A stretch of 14,814 nt of DNA from Hyphomonas sp. (GCA_003486945.1 DNFL01000405.1:1610-16423); one strand, 5' to 3'. Shown: positions 6,798 to 13,990, counted from the stretch's first letter. Made by a program: numbers and translations. Notes: a model not told the origin generated them from the letters alone.

Positions 6798-6825
6798 ATC
6801 TTACAATGATTTTTTATGTTGTCGA
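6798..6825 (-). promoter_or_regulatory. Candidate promoter for the four-helix membrane-protein gene
   Basis: On the minus strand TCGACA (6820-6825; 5 of 6 to consensus) and TAAGAT (6798-6803; 4 of 6) are 16 bases apart, about 30 bases upstream of the GTG start. The surrounding AT-rich stretch is unusual for this GC-rich window. Confidence 0.4.
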
Positions 6826-6894
6826 TCATCGGGAGATCAGCCGGAGGTGTGAGGCTGGCGATGACCAAGTATTGTGATTGACCCGAATTATTAC

Positions 6895-6911
6895 TGGCAC
6901 TAATAGTGTCA
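6895..6911. promoter_or_regulatory. 17-bp operator-like palindrome upstream of the dehalogenase/sulfatase operon (TetR site 1)
   Basis: TGGCAC-TAATA-GTGTCA is an inverted repeat with one mismatch. It has the same layout as TGGCAT-TATAG-GTGCCA at 13974-13990, the only other copy I found: 6-base arms, 5-base AT-rich centre. It lies immediately upstream of a perfect TATAAT (6913-6918), so a bound protein would block RNA polymerase. The likely ligand is the TetR-family protein encoded at 10490-11104; that assignment is inferred. Confidence 0.65.
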
Positions 6912-6912
6912 T

Positions 6913-6918
6913 TATAAT
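6913..6918 (+). promoter_or_regulatory. -10 element of the dehalogenase/sulfatase operon
   Basis: Perfect TATAAT 28 bases before the GTG start. The -35 region is poor (TTACTG, 6891-6896, 16-base spacer), and the operator fills the gap between the two. The start point would be near 6925, giving a leader of about 20 bases with GGGAG (6933-6937). The remainder of the 177-base gap (6769-6945) holds the leftward promoter above and a six-codon frame at 6860-6880 that I do not count as a gene. Confidence 0.55.
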
Positions 6919-6945
6919 TTTCAGGATCGACCGGGAGCCCTCAGC

Positions 6946-7932
6946 GTGCAGGTTTTACGAACCCCCGAGACGCAATTCGCCAATCTGTACGAATACGGAT
7001 TTGCTCAGCACTATTCCGAAGTGCGCGCGGCCGATGGCACGGCGCTGCGGATGCATCATATCGATGAAGGCCCGAAGGATGGACCGATCCTGCTCTGTCT
7101 GCACGGCCAGCCTTCGTGGAGCTATCTCTACCGCCGCATGATCCCTCGCCTTACGGCGGCGGGCTTCCGCGTGGTTGCGCCGGACCTGATCGGTTTCGGG
7201 CGTTCCGACAAACCAGCGTCTACCGACGATTATACCTACGCCGGCCATGTCGACTGGCTGGGCCAGTGGCTGCACCAGCTCGATTTGAAACACCTCACCC
7301 TTGTCTGCCAGGACTGGGGCGGGCTGATAGGCCTGCGCGTGGCGGCGGAGCAGATTGAACGGTTTGACCGGCTCGTGATTGCCAATACTGGACTGCCGAG
7401 CACGGCAATGATTTCGGATGAAATGTCGGCTTTCCTCGGCCAGATGTACCCGGCTGTGCCGGTGCCGGATGCCGCGATGGTGCGTGAGCAGTTCCAGGCA
7501 GGCGGACCGGGCGCGTTCCTCTATTGGGTGAAATATGCTGCCGAGTGCCCGGACTTCTCAGTCCGCGATGTATTCGGCCTGCTGTCGGGTATCACCGACG
7601 AGAAGATCCTCAACGGCTACGTTGCTCCGTTCCCGGATGATACGTTCATTGCGGGCGCGCGGAAGTTTCCTTCGCTGGTGCCGCTGCTGCCTCAACACAA
7701 GGTCGACCGGCTCGCCAATGACGAGGCCTGGAAAGTGCTGGAGGCGTTCAAGGGGCGCGTGCTACTGTCTTTCAGCGATGGCGACCCCGTGACGAAAGGC
7801 GGCGACGCCATCTTCAAGTCGCGCCTGCCGGGCGCCGAAGCGGTGACCATTGCAGGCGGCGGGCATTTCCTTCAGGAAGATGCTTCAGAAGCGTTCTCAG
7901 ACGCCATCATCGCCTTCATGCGGAAACCCTGA
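6946..7932 (+). CDS. Haloalkane dehalogenase, subfamily HLD-I (DhlA/DhmA-like)
   Basis: An alpha/beta hydrolase (328 residues) predicted to hydrolyse carbon-halogen bonds to an alcohol and halide. HGQPSWSYLYRRM (53-65) forms the oxyanion region, GFGRSDKP follows, and VCQDWGG holds nucleophile Asp123 with halide-binding Trp124. In the cap, Trp194 aligns by spacing with Trp175 of DhlA, and GYVAPFPD and AGARKFP match DhlA's cap almost residue for residue. Asp280 (DGDP) is the subfamily-I acid and His307 (GGGHF) the base. One oddity is Gln55, where DhlA has Glu. No signal peptide is seen, so it should be cytoplasmic. The GTG start has GGGAG 8 bases upstream. It is the first gene of a two-gene operon with the sulfatase 12 bases downstream. 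Epoxide hydrolase is less likely because the QDWGG and cap motifs are dehalogenase-type. Confidence 0.88.
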   Translation: MQVLRTPETQFANLYEYGFAQHYSEVRAADGTALRMHHIDEGPKDGPILLCLHGQPSWSYLYRRMIPRLTAAGFRVVAPDLIGFGRSDKPASTDDYTYAGHVDWLGQWLHQLDLKHLTLVCQDWGGLIGLRVAAEQIERFDRLVIANTGLPSTAMISDEMSAFLGQMYPAVPVPDAAMVREQFQAGGPGAFLYWVKYAAECPDFSVRDVFGLLSGITDEKILNGYVAPFPDDTFIAGARKFPSLVPLLPQHKVDRLANDEAWKVLEAFKGRVLLSFSDGDPVTKGGDAIFKSRLPGAEAVTIAGGGHFLQEDASEAFSDAIIAFMRKP

Positions 7933-7944
7933 GGGGGAACGAAT

Positions 7945-9594
7945 ATGATCAAGCGTATACTGCTGATTTTGCTGGCAATAATTGTCGCGGGCGGCGCGCT
8001 CGCCTGGTTCAATCGCAAGGAGCTGATCCTGTGGATGGTGACGCGCGCGGACCGTCCGCCGATTGCGGAGAACCGTCCAGTACCGTGGCAGCAAGGCCCG
8101 GCGGAGGCTTCCGTGCCGCTGGAGGAGCGCCCACCGAATATTGTGTTTATCCTGCTCGATGATCTCGGCATAAACGACCTGACCGTGCTCGGCGACGGCA
8201 TCATCCCAACACCAAACATTGACGCGCTCGCCGAGCGCGGCGCGATTTTCACCAACGCCTATTCCGGCACCGGCACCTGCGCACCCTCGCGCGCGATGCT
8301 GCTGACGGGGCGCTATCCAACGCGCACCGGTTTCGAGTTTACTCCCACTCCGAACAATATGGGCCGCATCGTGACGATGTTCGCCAATGACCGAAACAAC
8401 GGCCTGCCGAAAACGGTGTATGACCGCGCCGCGGCAGAAAGCTCGCCGGACTTCCAGAGCCAGGGATTGCCGGCTGATGAAGTGACGATTGCAGAAATGC
8501 TGAAGACGCGCGGCTATCACACTGTGCATATCGGCAAATGGCACCTCGGCAATTCCGGTGAGTACCATCCGAACAATCAGGGTTTCGACGAAACGCTGCT
8601 GATGGAAGACTTGCTGCATCTGCCAGCGGATGATCCGAATGTTGTCAATGCGCGCGTTGATTTCGATCCGATCGACAAGTTCCTTTGGGCGCGCGGGGAT
8701 TTTTCCACATCCTACAATGGCAGCGACCGTTTCCGGCCCGGCGGCTATCTTGCGGACTACTGGACCGACGAGTCGCTGAAGGTGATCGAGGCGAACCGCA
8801 ATAATCCCTTCTTCCTCTACCTCGCGCACTGGGGCGTACACACGCCGCTGCAGGCGACGAAAGAAGACTTCGACGCCGTTGGCGAATTCGAGCCACACAG
8901 ACTGCGCGTCTATGCCGCCATGATCCGCTCGCTGGACCGTAGCGTGGGCCGGATTGTCGAGAAACTGGAAGCGGAAGGCCTTGACGACAACACGATGATC
9001 ATCCTGTCGAGCGACAATGGCGCGCCGGGATATGTTGGCTTGCCGGATCTGAATGCGCCCTATCGCGGATGGAAACTGACGCTGTTCGAAGGCGGAATCC
9101 GTGTGCCGATGTTTGTCAGCTGGCCGGGGAAAATTCCCGCAGGCACGCTGATCGATACGCCGGTCGCGCATATAGATGTGATGCCGACGATTGCGGCGGC
9201 GGCCGGCGCTTCGCTGCCGGCAGGCGTCGAGATCGACGGGCAGGACATGCTACCTGAAGCGATGGGCACGGGCTCCATCGTGCGCAAGGATGATGCGATC
9301 TTCTGGCAGAGCGGCGCGTATCATGTGGTGCGCGCGGGCGGCTGGAAGCTGCAGGTGGACGGAAACCAGGGCAAGACCTGGCTGTTCGACCTGATGGCGG
9401 ACCCGACGGAGAAGACCAATCTCGCCGCGGCGGAGCCTGAAAAGGTTGCAGAGCTGCAGGCGCTGCTCGACCAGCATCATGCCGGCGCGCGCGCGCCGCT
9501 TTATCCGTCGACCACGCGCTCTCCGATTGCCCTCGACAAGACCGGTGAGGACAAGGCGTCGCCTGAAGATGAATATGTGATCTGGCCGAACTAG
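7945..9594 (+). CDS. Membrane-anchored sulfatase, formylglycine (Cys) type
   Basis: A type I sulfatase (549 residues) that hydrolyses sulfate esters. Residues 4-21 are one hydrophobic segment, probably an uncleaved N-terminal anchor placing the enzyme in the periplasm. The metal-binding LDDLG (Asp72, Asp73) precedes the activation signature CAPSRAMLLTGR, in which Cys112 would be converted to formylglycine. IGKWHLG supplies Lys198 and His200, AHWGVHTP His295 and His299, SSDNGA Asp357 and Asn358, and YRGWKLTLFEGGIRVP Lys377. All catalytic positions expected for the family are present. The ATG follows the dehalogenase stop by 12 bases with a GGGGGA ribosome-binding site, so the two are co-transcribed. 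Its stop shares CTAG with the stop of the FGE gene on the other strand, the enzyme family that activates Cys-type sulfatases. The substrate (aryl, steroid or carbohydrate sulfate) cannot be read. Confidence 0.93.
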   Translation: MIKRILLILLAIIVAGGALAWFNRKELILWMVTRADRPPIAENRPVPWQQGPAEASVPLEERPPNIVFILLDDLGINDLTVLGDGIIPTPNIDALAERGAIFTNAYSGTGTCAPSRAMLLTGRYPTRTGFEFTPTPNNMGRIVTMFANDRNNGLPKTVYDRAAAESSPDFQSQGLPADEVTIAEMLKTRGYHTVHIGKWHLGNSGEYHPNNQGFDETLLMEDLLHLPADDPNVVNARVDFDPIDKFLWARGDFSTSYNGSDRFRPGGYLADYWTDESLKVIEANRNNPFFLYLAHWGVHTPLQATKEDFDAVGEFEPHRLRVYAAMIRSLDRSVGRIVEKLEAEGLDDNTMIILSSDNGAPGYVGLPDLNAPYRGWKLTLFEGGIRVPMFVSWPGKIPAGTLIDTPVAHIDVMPTIAAAAGASLPAGVEIDGQDMLPEAMGTGSIVRKDDAIFWQSGAYHVVRAGGWKLQVDGNQGKTWLFDLMADPTEKTNLAAAEPEKVAELQALLDQHHAGARAPLYPSTTRSPIALDKTGEDKASPEDEYVIWPN

Positions 9595-10493
9595 TCCGCA
9601 GGCGTAATGTCTCGCACGATGCGAAAGCCGATATGGCTGGAGGAGAAGTCAGATTCCTGCGGATGGCGGGCGGCTGGGCGGTAGCGGCGGCAGTAATTGT
9701 CCGCACACAGATAGGAGCCGCCCTTGATGGTCTGTGTGCCTTCGCCGAATGGCGTTTCGGTCCATTCCCAGACATTGCCGATCATGTCGTAAAGGCCGAT
9801 GGCGCTGGGCGGGAAACAGCCTGCGGGTGCACGGCCGGCGAAGCCATCCGAAGCGGTGTCGCTGAGCGGGAAAAAGCCCTGCCAGGTGTTGGCGATCAGC
9901 GTGCCATCCGCGGTGAAGGCGCCGGAAACAGGAACTGCCGGATCGGCAAGGCCGAGGCTGGCGGCGTATTCCCACTCCACCTCATCCGGCAGGCGCCCGC
10001 CCGCCCATTCGGCATAGGCGCGCGCATCCGCGAGGGAAACGTGAACGACAGGGTGCAGCTCACGGCCTGCAATGTCCGACCCCGGACCTTCCGGCGCGCG
10101 CCAGCTGGCGCCGGAAACCAGGCTCCAGGTCTCGGCGGGGTTCGCGCGCTCGCCCGGCATCATAAAGACGGCTGAGCCGGCTCCGACACGGCCATCGATC
10201 ACGCTCTGCTCGGCCTCGGTTACGAAGCCTGTCGCCTCAACGAAGCCGGCAAATTCGAGATTGGTCACTTCGTGATCGAGAATTTCGAAGGCGCTGACAT
10301 GCAGCGTCATCTCCGGCGCCTCTTCCGGATAAAGTGCGCCCGCGCCCTTGACGAATTGGCCTTCCGGCACGCGCATGAAGTGGCCAAGCGTTTCAGCCGC
10401 AATCGCGCAACCTTCCGCAGGCGGATCATTTGCGGATGACTGTCCGCATCCGGCCAGCAGGATCGCTGACAGGGATGCCAAAACTAATCTCAT
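9591..10493 (-). CDS. Lipoprotein formylglycine-generating enzyme (FGE, SUMF1 family)
   Basis: Sulfatase-activating oxidase that converts the Cys of the CxPSR motif into formylglycine. The protein is 300 residues and begins with a lipoprotein signal, MRLVLASLSAILLAGC, with lipobox Cys16. The FGE domain follows: MRVPEGQFVKGAG, ILDHEVTNLEFAGFV, ATGFVTEAE, HPVVHVSLADARAYAEWAGG, LPDEVEWEYAA, GLYDMIGNVWEWT, and the active-site segment GGSYLCADNYCRRYRPAAR. Cys263 and Cys268 are the copper-binding redox pair, and HIGFR closes the domain. Both cysteines mark a true aerobic FGE rather than a catalytically dead SUMF1 homologue. Envelope location is unusual and implies activation of sulfatases at or after export. 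The ATG overlaps the TetR stop as ATGA, so it is translationally coupled as the last gene of the leftward operon. A more upstream in-frame start is unlikely because it would bury the signal peptide. Confidence 0.92.
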   Translation of the reverse strand: MRLVLASLSAILLAGCGQSSANDPPAEGCAIAAETLGHFMRVPEGQFVKGAGALYPEEAPEMTLHVSAFEILDHEVTNLEFAGFVEATGFVTEAEQSVIDGRVGAGSAVFMMPGERANPAETWSLVSGASWRAPEGPGSDIAGRELHPVVHVSLADARAYAEWAGGRLPDEVEWEYAASLGLADPAVPVSGAFTADGTLIANTWQGFFPLSDTASDGFAGRAPAGCFPPSAIGLYDMIGNVWEWTETPFGEGTQTIKGGSYLCADNYCRRYRPAARHPQESDFSSSHIGFRIVRDITPAD

Positions 10494-11104
10494 GGCGCGA
10501 TCAGGCGTTCCAGCATATGGCGCACGACAGCCGTTGCTTTGTCCACCGGCAGATCCAGGTCCTGCCGAAGGCGGCGCCATGTCTGGAAGCCCAGCGCCGT
10601 GTCTATGGCAGAGAAGCGGATGGGATCGTTGATGATCTCTTCCGGCAGGTGCACTTTCAGAAGCTCCTGCTCCATCGCGAGATTGCGGCGGTATTCCTCC
10701 ATCAGGAACTTCGAGCCGAAGCGGCGGATATTGGCGGAGACACGCACCGGGAAGATGCGCTCGTAAATGTCGGCGCGGCGGCCACAGTGCTCGATCAGGC
10801 GCTCGCGCCAGTTTTCACTCTGGAACGGCGCCTGCACCAGCGGCATGATCTCGGAAGTGATCCGCTCAGCCATCTCGACATAGAGGCTGTCCATGTCCTC
10901 GAAATGGCGGAACACGGTGCGCAGGCCAACGCCGGCCCGGTCCGCCACCTTAGCGGCGCTGGGGCTGACATCACCCTCGCGGATCAGGTCAAACATGGCA
11001 TCAATGATCTGCATGCGGCTGCGCTCGCTGCGCTGGCGGCGGCCATCGGATTCTTCCGGTTTGCCAGCGTTGCCATTGGCTTGCCCGGATTTCAGGTCGG
11101 TCAT
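10490..11104 (-). CDS. TetR/AcrR-family transcriptional regulator
   Basis: A 204-residue regulator. A charged N-terminal tail (1-28) leads into the TetR helix-turn-helix, with VSPSAAKVADRAGVGLRTVF and RHFEDMDSLY (about 46-75). The variable alpha-helical C-terminal domain, rich in Trp, Arg and Leu, would bind the inducer and dimerise. It is embedded in the leftward operon: its ATG directly follows the stop of the MBL gene (TGA then ATG, no gap), and its TGA overlaps the FGE start. This predicts autoregulation through the palindrome at 13974-13990 and control of the facing operon through 6895-6911. The inducer is presumably the pathway substrate or an intermediate. Confidence 0.92.
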   Translation of the reverse strand: MTDLKSGQANGNAGKPEESDGRRQRSERSRMQIIDAMFDLIREGDVSPSAAKVADRAGVGLRTVFRHFEDMDSLYVEMAERITSEIMPLVQAPFQSENWRERLIEHCGRRADIYERIFPVRVSANIRRFGSKFLMEEYRRNLAMEQELLKVHLPEEIINDPIRFSAIDTALGFQTWRRLRQDLDLPVDKATAVVRHMLERLIAP

Positions 11105-12190
11105 TCAGTAGGCCTTTATCGTGTTCACGGCCGTGCTTCCGGCAGGCAGCGACCAGATGATGCCATCCACCGCCACGTCCATCGGCCCGCCGAAATGCGC
11201 TTTCGCGTCCCGCATGAACAAGGCATTGAGCGCCCCCGAAGGCAAGGGCGGAATTGTGTGATAGTAAACGAGTTGACGCACACCCGCCGCCTCAGCTGCT
11301 TTTGCTGCATCTTCAGGAGTGGCGTGGTAGTCGAGGATATCGCCCAGAATTGTGGCCAGATCCGCCCTGCCCGCCTCGGCGGCTGCGTCACGCATGGCGA
11401 TAACCATGTTTGCGTTGAGCGCCTCGTGGAAGAGGATGTCGACACCTTCGGAAACGGCGATCAGGTTTTCGGAGAAGACTGTGTCACCACTGAGGGAAAC
11501 CGATCGATCCTTGTAATCAATGCGGTAGCCGAAGGCCGGCTCGACCGGGGCGTGATCGACCTTGTAGGCGGTCACCGTGACACCGCCCTGATTGTAGACG
11601 ACAGCAGAGCCGCCGGGGCCAGCAGGCAGGCTGAGCGTGACGCCAGCGCCGCCATGGCCAGCGGGATTGGCGATGGCCGGGCCATGGTGGGCGGCGCGGT
11701 AGGTGCCATCGATGCGGTAGGCCGCCTGGAAGCCGCCGACGACTTCTTCCACGCCTGGCGGACCATAGACCGGCATGGGCACATCGCGCCCGCCATTCAC
11801 CCAGGCCTGCATCAGCAACTCGCCGAGGCCGTCCATATGATCCGAGTGCAGATGAGTAAGGAACACAGCGTCGATCTTGCCGTTCGGATAGGCCATGCGC
11901 GTCAGGTTGCGAACGCCGCCGCTGCCGGCATCGAAGACGAGGTGCTGGTCGCCCGCAATGATCGCGAGGCAGGGACCGGCACGCATCGGATCCGGCAGCG
12001 GAGAGCCCGCACCGCAGACATAGACGTGGAGACCATCCGGCAGCCCGGATGCCGTGTCGCGCCCAATGGCCCGCTCGACAGCGCGCGTGAACGCGATCTC
12101 CGCGAGCGGCATGCGGAAGGCGTAGAGCCCGCCGGCCACCAGCGCGGCGAGGACGGCGAGGGTGATCAGACCGGTGCGGACGATGCCCAT
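11105..12190 (-). CDS. Membrane-anchored metallo-beta-lactamase-fold hydrolase (RNase Z / AtsA arylsulfatase-like)
   Basis: A 361-residue MBL-fold protein with an N-terminal hydrophobic anchor (about 6-25), so the catalytic domain is probably periplasmic. The domain opens with the RNase Z-like VYVCGAGSPLPDP and has the di-zinc motif THLHSDH (His113, His115, Asp117, His118). Later ligands are His213 (VDHAPV), Asp236 (SGDT) and His289 (YHATPEDAA). This layout occurs in RNase Z-like proteins, including the zinc-dependent arylsulfatase AtsA of Pseudoalteromonas, which needs no formylglycine. Given two Cys-type sulfatases nearby, a third desulfating activity is attractive but unproved; lactonase or phosphodiesterase activity is also possible. 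It is true RNase Z only if the anchor is misread. The ATG lies 2 bases after the DUF1330 stop, so the two are coupled. Confidence 0.85.
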   Translation of the reverse strand: MGIVRTGLITLAVLAALVAGGLYAFRMPLAEIAFTRAVERAIGRDTASGLPDGLHVYVCGAGSPLPDPMRAGPCLAIIAGDQHLVFDAGSGGVRNLTRMAYPNGKIDAVFLTHLHSDHMDGLGELLMQAWVNGGRDVPMPVYGPPGVEEVVGGFQAAYRIDGTYRAAHHGPAIANPAGHGGAGVTLSLPAGPGGSAVVYNQGGVTVTAYKVDHAPVEPAFGYRIDYKDRSVSLSGDTVFSENLIAVSEGVDILFHEALNANMVIAMRDAAAEAGRADLATILGDILDYHATPEDAAKAAEAAGVRQLVYYHTIPPLPSGALNALFMRDAKAHFGGPMDVAVDGIIWSLPAGSTAVNTIKAY

Positions 12191-12192
12191 GA

Positions 12193-12654
12193 TCAGGTCC
12201 CGGCCTTGAGCATCATTTCGAGGAAGGCGGATTGCATGCCGGTTTGCGGCAGCACCGTCTCAATATTGAGCTGTCCCTTGAGGCCGGCGGAGCGATGCAC
12301 CGCGATCTCGCGCCACTCTTCCGAAAGCGACATGCGCACCATCGAGGCACGGTCCGGATACATCGCGATGGCAACCTCGTCCCACAATTCCTCGACCTGG
12401 CCGAGGGCGAGGAAGGTGACGTCGCCCGCGAAGACACCGCGCCCGCCGAACTTCGTCAGAAGGTCTGTCACGGCGCGGCCGTAAATCATGTAGGCTTCCC
12501 GACCTGAAAGATCGCACGCGCGCCCGTCCTCATACTCGGCCTTGTCCTTGAACTTCAGCAGGTTGACCATGAAAATGGGGCCATCCGGACCTTTTTCCAG
12601 CATCGCCTGAAGGCGCGAAGGATCGGTGGGGAAGATTTCGTTGACAACCTGCAT
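12193..12654 (-). CDS. DUF1330-family protein
   Basis: A 153-residue soluble protein. PIFMVNLLKFKDKAEYEDGR followed by SGREAYMIYGRAV is the conserved core of DUF1330, a small ferredoxin-like alpha/beta-barrel fold whose biochemical role is undefined. The C-terminal half continues with GDVTFLALG and DEVAIAMYPDRASMVRMSLS, matching the second strand-helix half, so the domain is complete. A strong Shine-Dalgarno (GGAGGAA) precedes the ATG by 6 bases. It is second in the leftward operon, 21 bases after the DsbA-like gene and 2 bases before the MBL gene. Proteins of this fold sometimes act as small enzymes or binding partners on catabolic intermediates; nothing here fixes the role. Confidence 0.85.
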   Translation of the reverse strand: MQVVNEIFPTDPSRLQAMLEKGPDGPIFMVNLLKFKDKAEYEDGRACDLSGREAYMIYGRAVTDLLTKFGGRGVFAGDVTFLALGQVEELWDEVAIAMYPDRASMVRMSLSEEWREIAVHRSAGLKGQLNIETVLPQTGMQSAFLEMMLKAGT

Positions 12655-12675
12655 GATTATTCCTCCGTGGCCGGA

Positions 12676-13947
12676 TTAACCGGATATTCTCTTGAGTTCG
12701 TCCTCGATCAGCCAGAGGCGGTCCTGTCCCCAGGTGATCACATCGCCAACCCGGAAACTGGGCACACCCCAGACGCCGAGCTGCATCATTTCTGCGCGGT
12801 TTGCCTCGGCTTCAGCGCGCCAGCCGTCAGAGTCGAGATGCGGCCTGGCGGCGCTCCAGTCGAGTCCGGCCATCTCCACAATCTGGCGCATACCAGCATC
12901 GCTGCCTGCGTCCACGCCTTGAGACCAGACGGCGGCGAGGAAAGCGTGGCAGTATTCAAAGCCCCGGCCCTGCCCGCGTGCCCAGGGTAGCAGCGAATAG
13001 CCGCGCTCCACCGGGCGGCCGACCGGGTCTGCGATCTTGCCGAAAGGAATACCGAGACGCCGTGCCTCGCGGGCCGTGTCGAGCGTGATGTAGCGGCCCT
13101 TCATGCGCGGCACCGGCAGCCCGCGCATCACCATCGGTAACACGAAGCGCAGTTTCAGCTCGGCGCCGTAGGCATCGGCCAGCGCCTTGGCGCGCAAGGC
13201 GGATATGTATGTGTACGGACTGCGGAAGGAGAGATACCAGTGCAACTCTGCGCCCTTGGCATTCCCCGTTCCAGCAGGCGCCAGAGGCGGTGCGAAGATG
13301 GCGGCATCTGGCGCGCCCGGCTTGCGCGCGCCAAGTTCGGCGAGGCGGGTTTCGAGATAGTGCAGTCGGTCCACGCCCCAATACCATTCGCCGGCATAGT
13401 TCAGCGTGGCGCCGAGATAATGGCCAAGCTCCTCGCGCCGCGCGCTACCTTCGGAGAGGCGCGCGGAAACATCTGCTGCAGGCGCGCCTGAAAGAGTTCC
13501 GGACCAGAGCGCCACGCCGATGCCTGCGGCGTCCGTGAGGAAATTGCCCTTGTCGATGGCCGCAGCAAGGGCCGCATTCGCAGCGGCGATGGATTCAGCA
13601 GAGGGCTGTTTTCCCGGATCGCGGAAGGACAGACCGGCGCGCTTGGCAAGCCGATCTGCATCTTCTCGGGAATAGGTTTCAAGCCGCTCACGCTCTGGCG
13701 CGGCCCAGTCCGGCGGCGGGCCGGCGAGATGGATTTTGAGGTCGATGTCGTAGCGCGCGGCGAAGTCCGGCAGCACCTGCGCCATAAGGTGCGCATACGG
13801 ATCACCGGCATCGTGGAAGTAGTCCGCCGTGTGGGCGGCGCCGGATGAAGCGCGCCTCTTTTCCTGCATGGTCCGGCTCCGGGTCAGTCGCTGCTCGCTG
13901 GTGAAAAAGGCGGCGAGGCGCGAGACAAGCGCAGTTTTCAGGGACAT
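12676..13947 (-). CDS. Tandem DsbA-like / kappa-GST-HCCA isomerase-like protein
   Basis: A 423-residue protein that appears to hold two DsbA-like thioredoxin-fold units. The C-terminal unit (about 234-423) is the clearer: WYLSFRSPYTYISALRAKALAD matches the opening of kappa-class GSTs and 2-hydroxychromene-2-carboxylate isomerases, whose active Ser sits in the SPY motif (Ser243 here). It also has PVPRMKGRY and ends with VWGVPSFRVGD and the tryptophan-rich ITWGQDRLWLIEDEL. The N-terminal unit (about 40-230) opens with the parallel motif DYFHDAGDPYAHLMAQVL, with Asp49 in place of the Ser. No CxxC is present in either half, so it is not a disulfide oxidase. It is the first gene of the leftward operon, with a strong GGAGGAGG ribosome-binding site. 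Possible roles are a glutathione-dependent isomerase or transferase in ring or halide catabolism. Confidence 0.82.
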   Translation of the reverse strand: MSLKTALVSRLAAFFTSEQRLTRSRTMQEKRRASSGAAHTADYFHDAGDPYAHLMAQVLPDFAARYDIDLKIHLAGPPPDWAAPERERLETYSREDADRLAKRAGLSFRDPGKQPSAESIAAANAALAAAIDKGNFLTDAAGIGVALWSGTLSGAPAADVSARLSEGSARREELGHYLGATLNYAGEWYWGVDRLHYLETRLAELGARKPGAPDAAIFAPPLAPAGTGNAKGAELHWYLSFRSPYTYISALRAKALADAYGAELKLRFVLPMVMRGLPVPRMKGRYITLDTAREARRLGIPFGKIADPVGRPVERGYSLLPWARGQGRGFEYCHAFLAAVWSQGVDAGSDAGMRQIVEMAGLDWSAARPHLDSDGWRAEAEANRAEMMQLGVWGVPSFRVGDVITWGQDRLWLIEDELKRISG

Positions 13948-13973
13948 GCCCGCCTCCTCCCGAAGCTATGTTA

Positions 13974-13990
13974 TGGCATTATAGGTGCCA
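13974..13990. promoter_or_regulatory. 17-bp operator-like palindrome upstream of the leftward operon (TetR site 2)
   Basis: TGGCAT-TATAG-GTGCCA has one mismatched pair within its 6-base arms; the outer arms TTATGGCA and TGCCATAA extend the repeat to 23 bases perfectly. It matches site 1 (6895-6911) in arm sequence and spacing. It lies 26 bases before the ATG of the first gene of the operon that includes the TetR, and contains a leftward TATAAT, so it is placed for autorepression. Confidence 0.65.
13978..13983 (-). promoter_or_regulatory. Leftward -10 element inside TetR site 2
   Basis: Perfect TATAAT on the minus strand within the operator. No good -35 stands at 16-18 bases; TTGAAC (14005-14010) is 21 bases away. 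Transcription from here would start near 13971 and give a leader of about 24 bases with the GGAGGAGG ribosome-binding site. A weak 4-bp hairpin (GGGC/GCCC, 14001-14014) upstream might partly end the sulfatase transcript. Confidence 0.45.

Noticed and set aside
6860..6880. Six-codon frame (MTKYCD) with GGAGG upstream, as a possible leader peptide
   Set aside because: Spacing from the GGAGG is too long, it lies upstream of the likely transcription start, and no attenuator hairpins follow.
7897..9171. A 424-codon open frame on the minus strand
   Set aside because: It is antisense to the sulfatase, whose catalytic motifs are all intact. The product is rich in Arg, His and Gln without domain pattern.
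10430..12484. A 684-codon open frame on the plus strand
   Set aside because: It lies antisense to the FGE start, TetR, MBL and DUF1330 genes, all recognisable families with good starts. Its product has no family motif and a composition typical of reverse-strand frames in GC-rich DNA.
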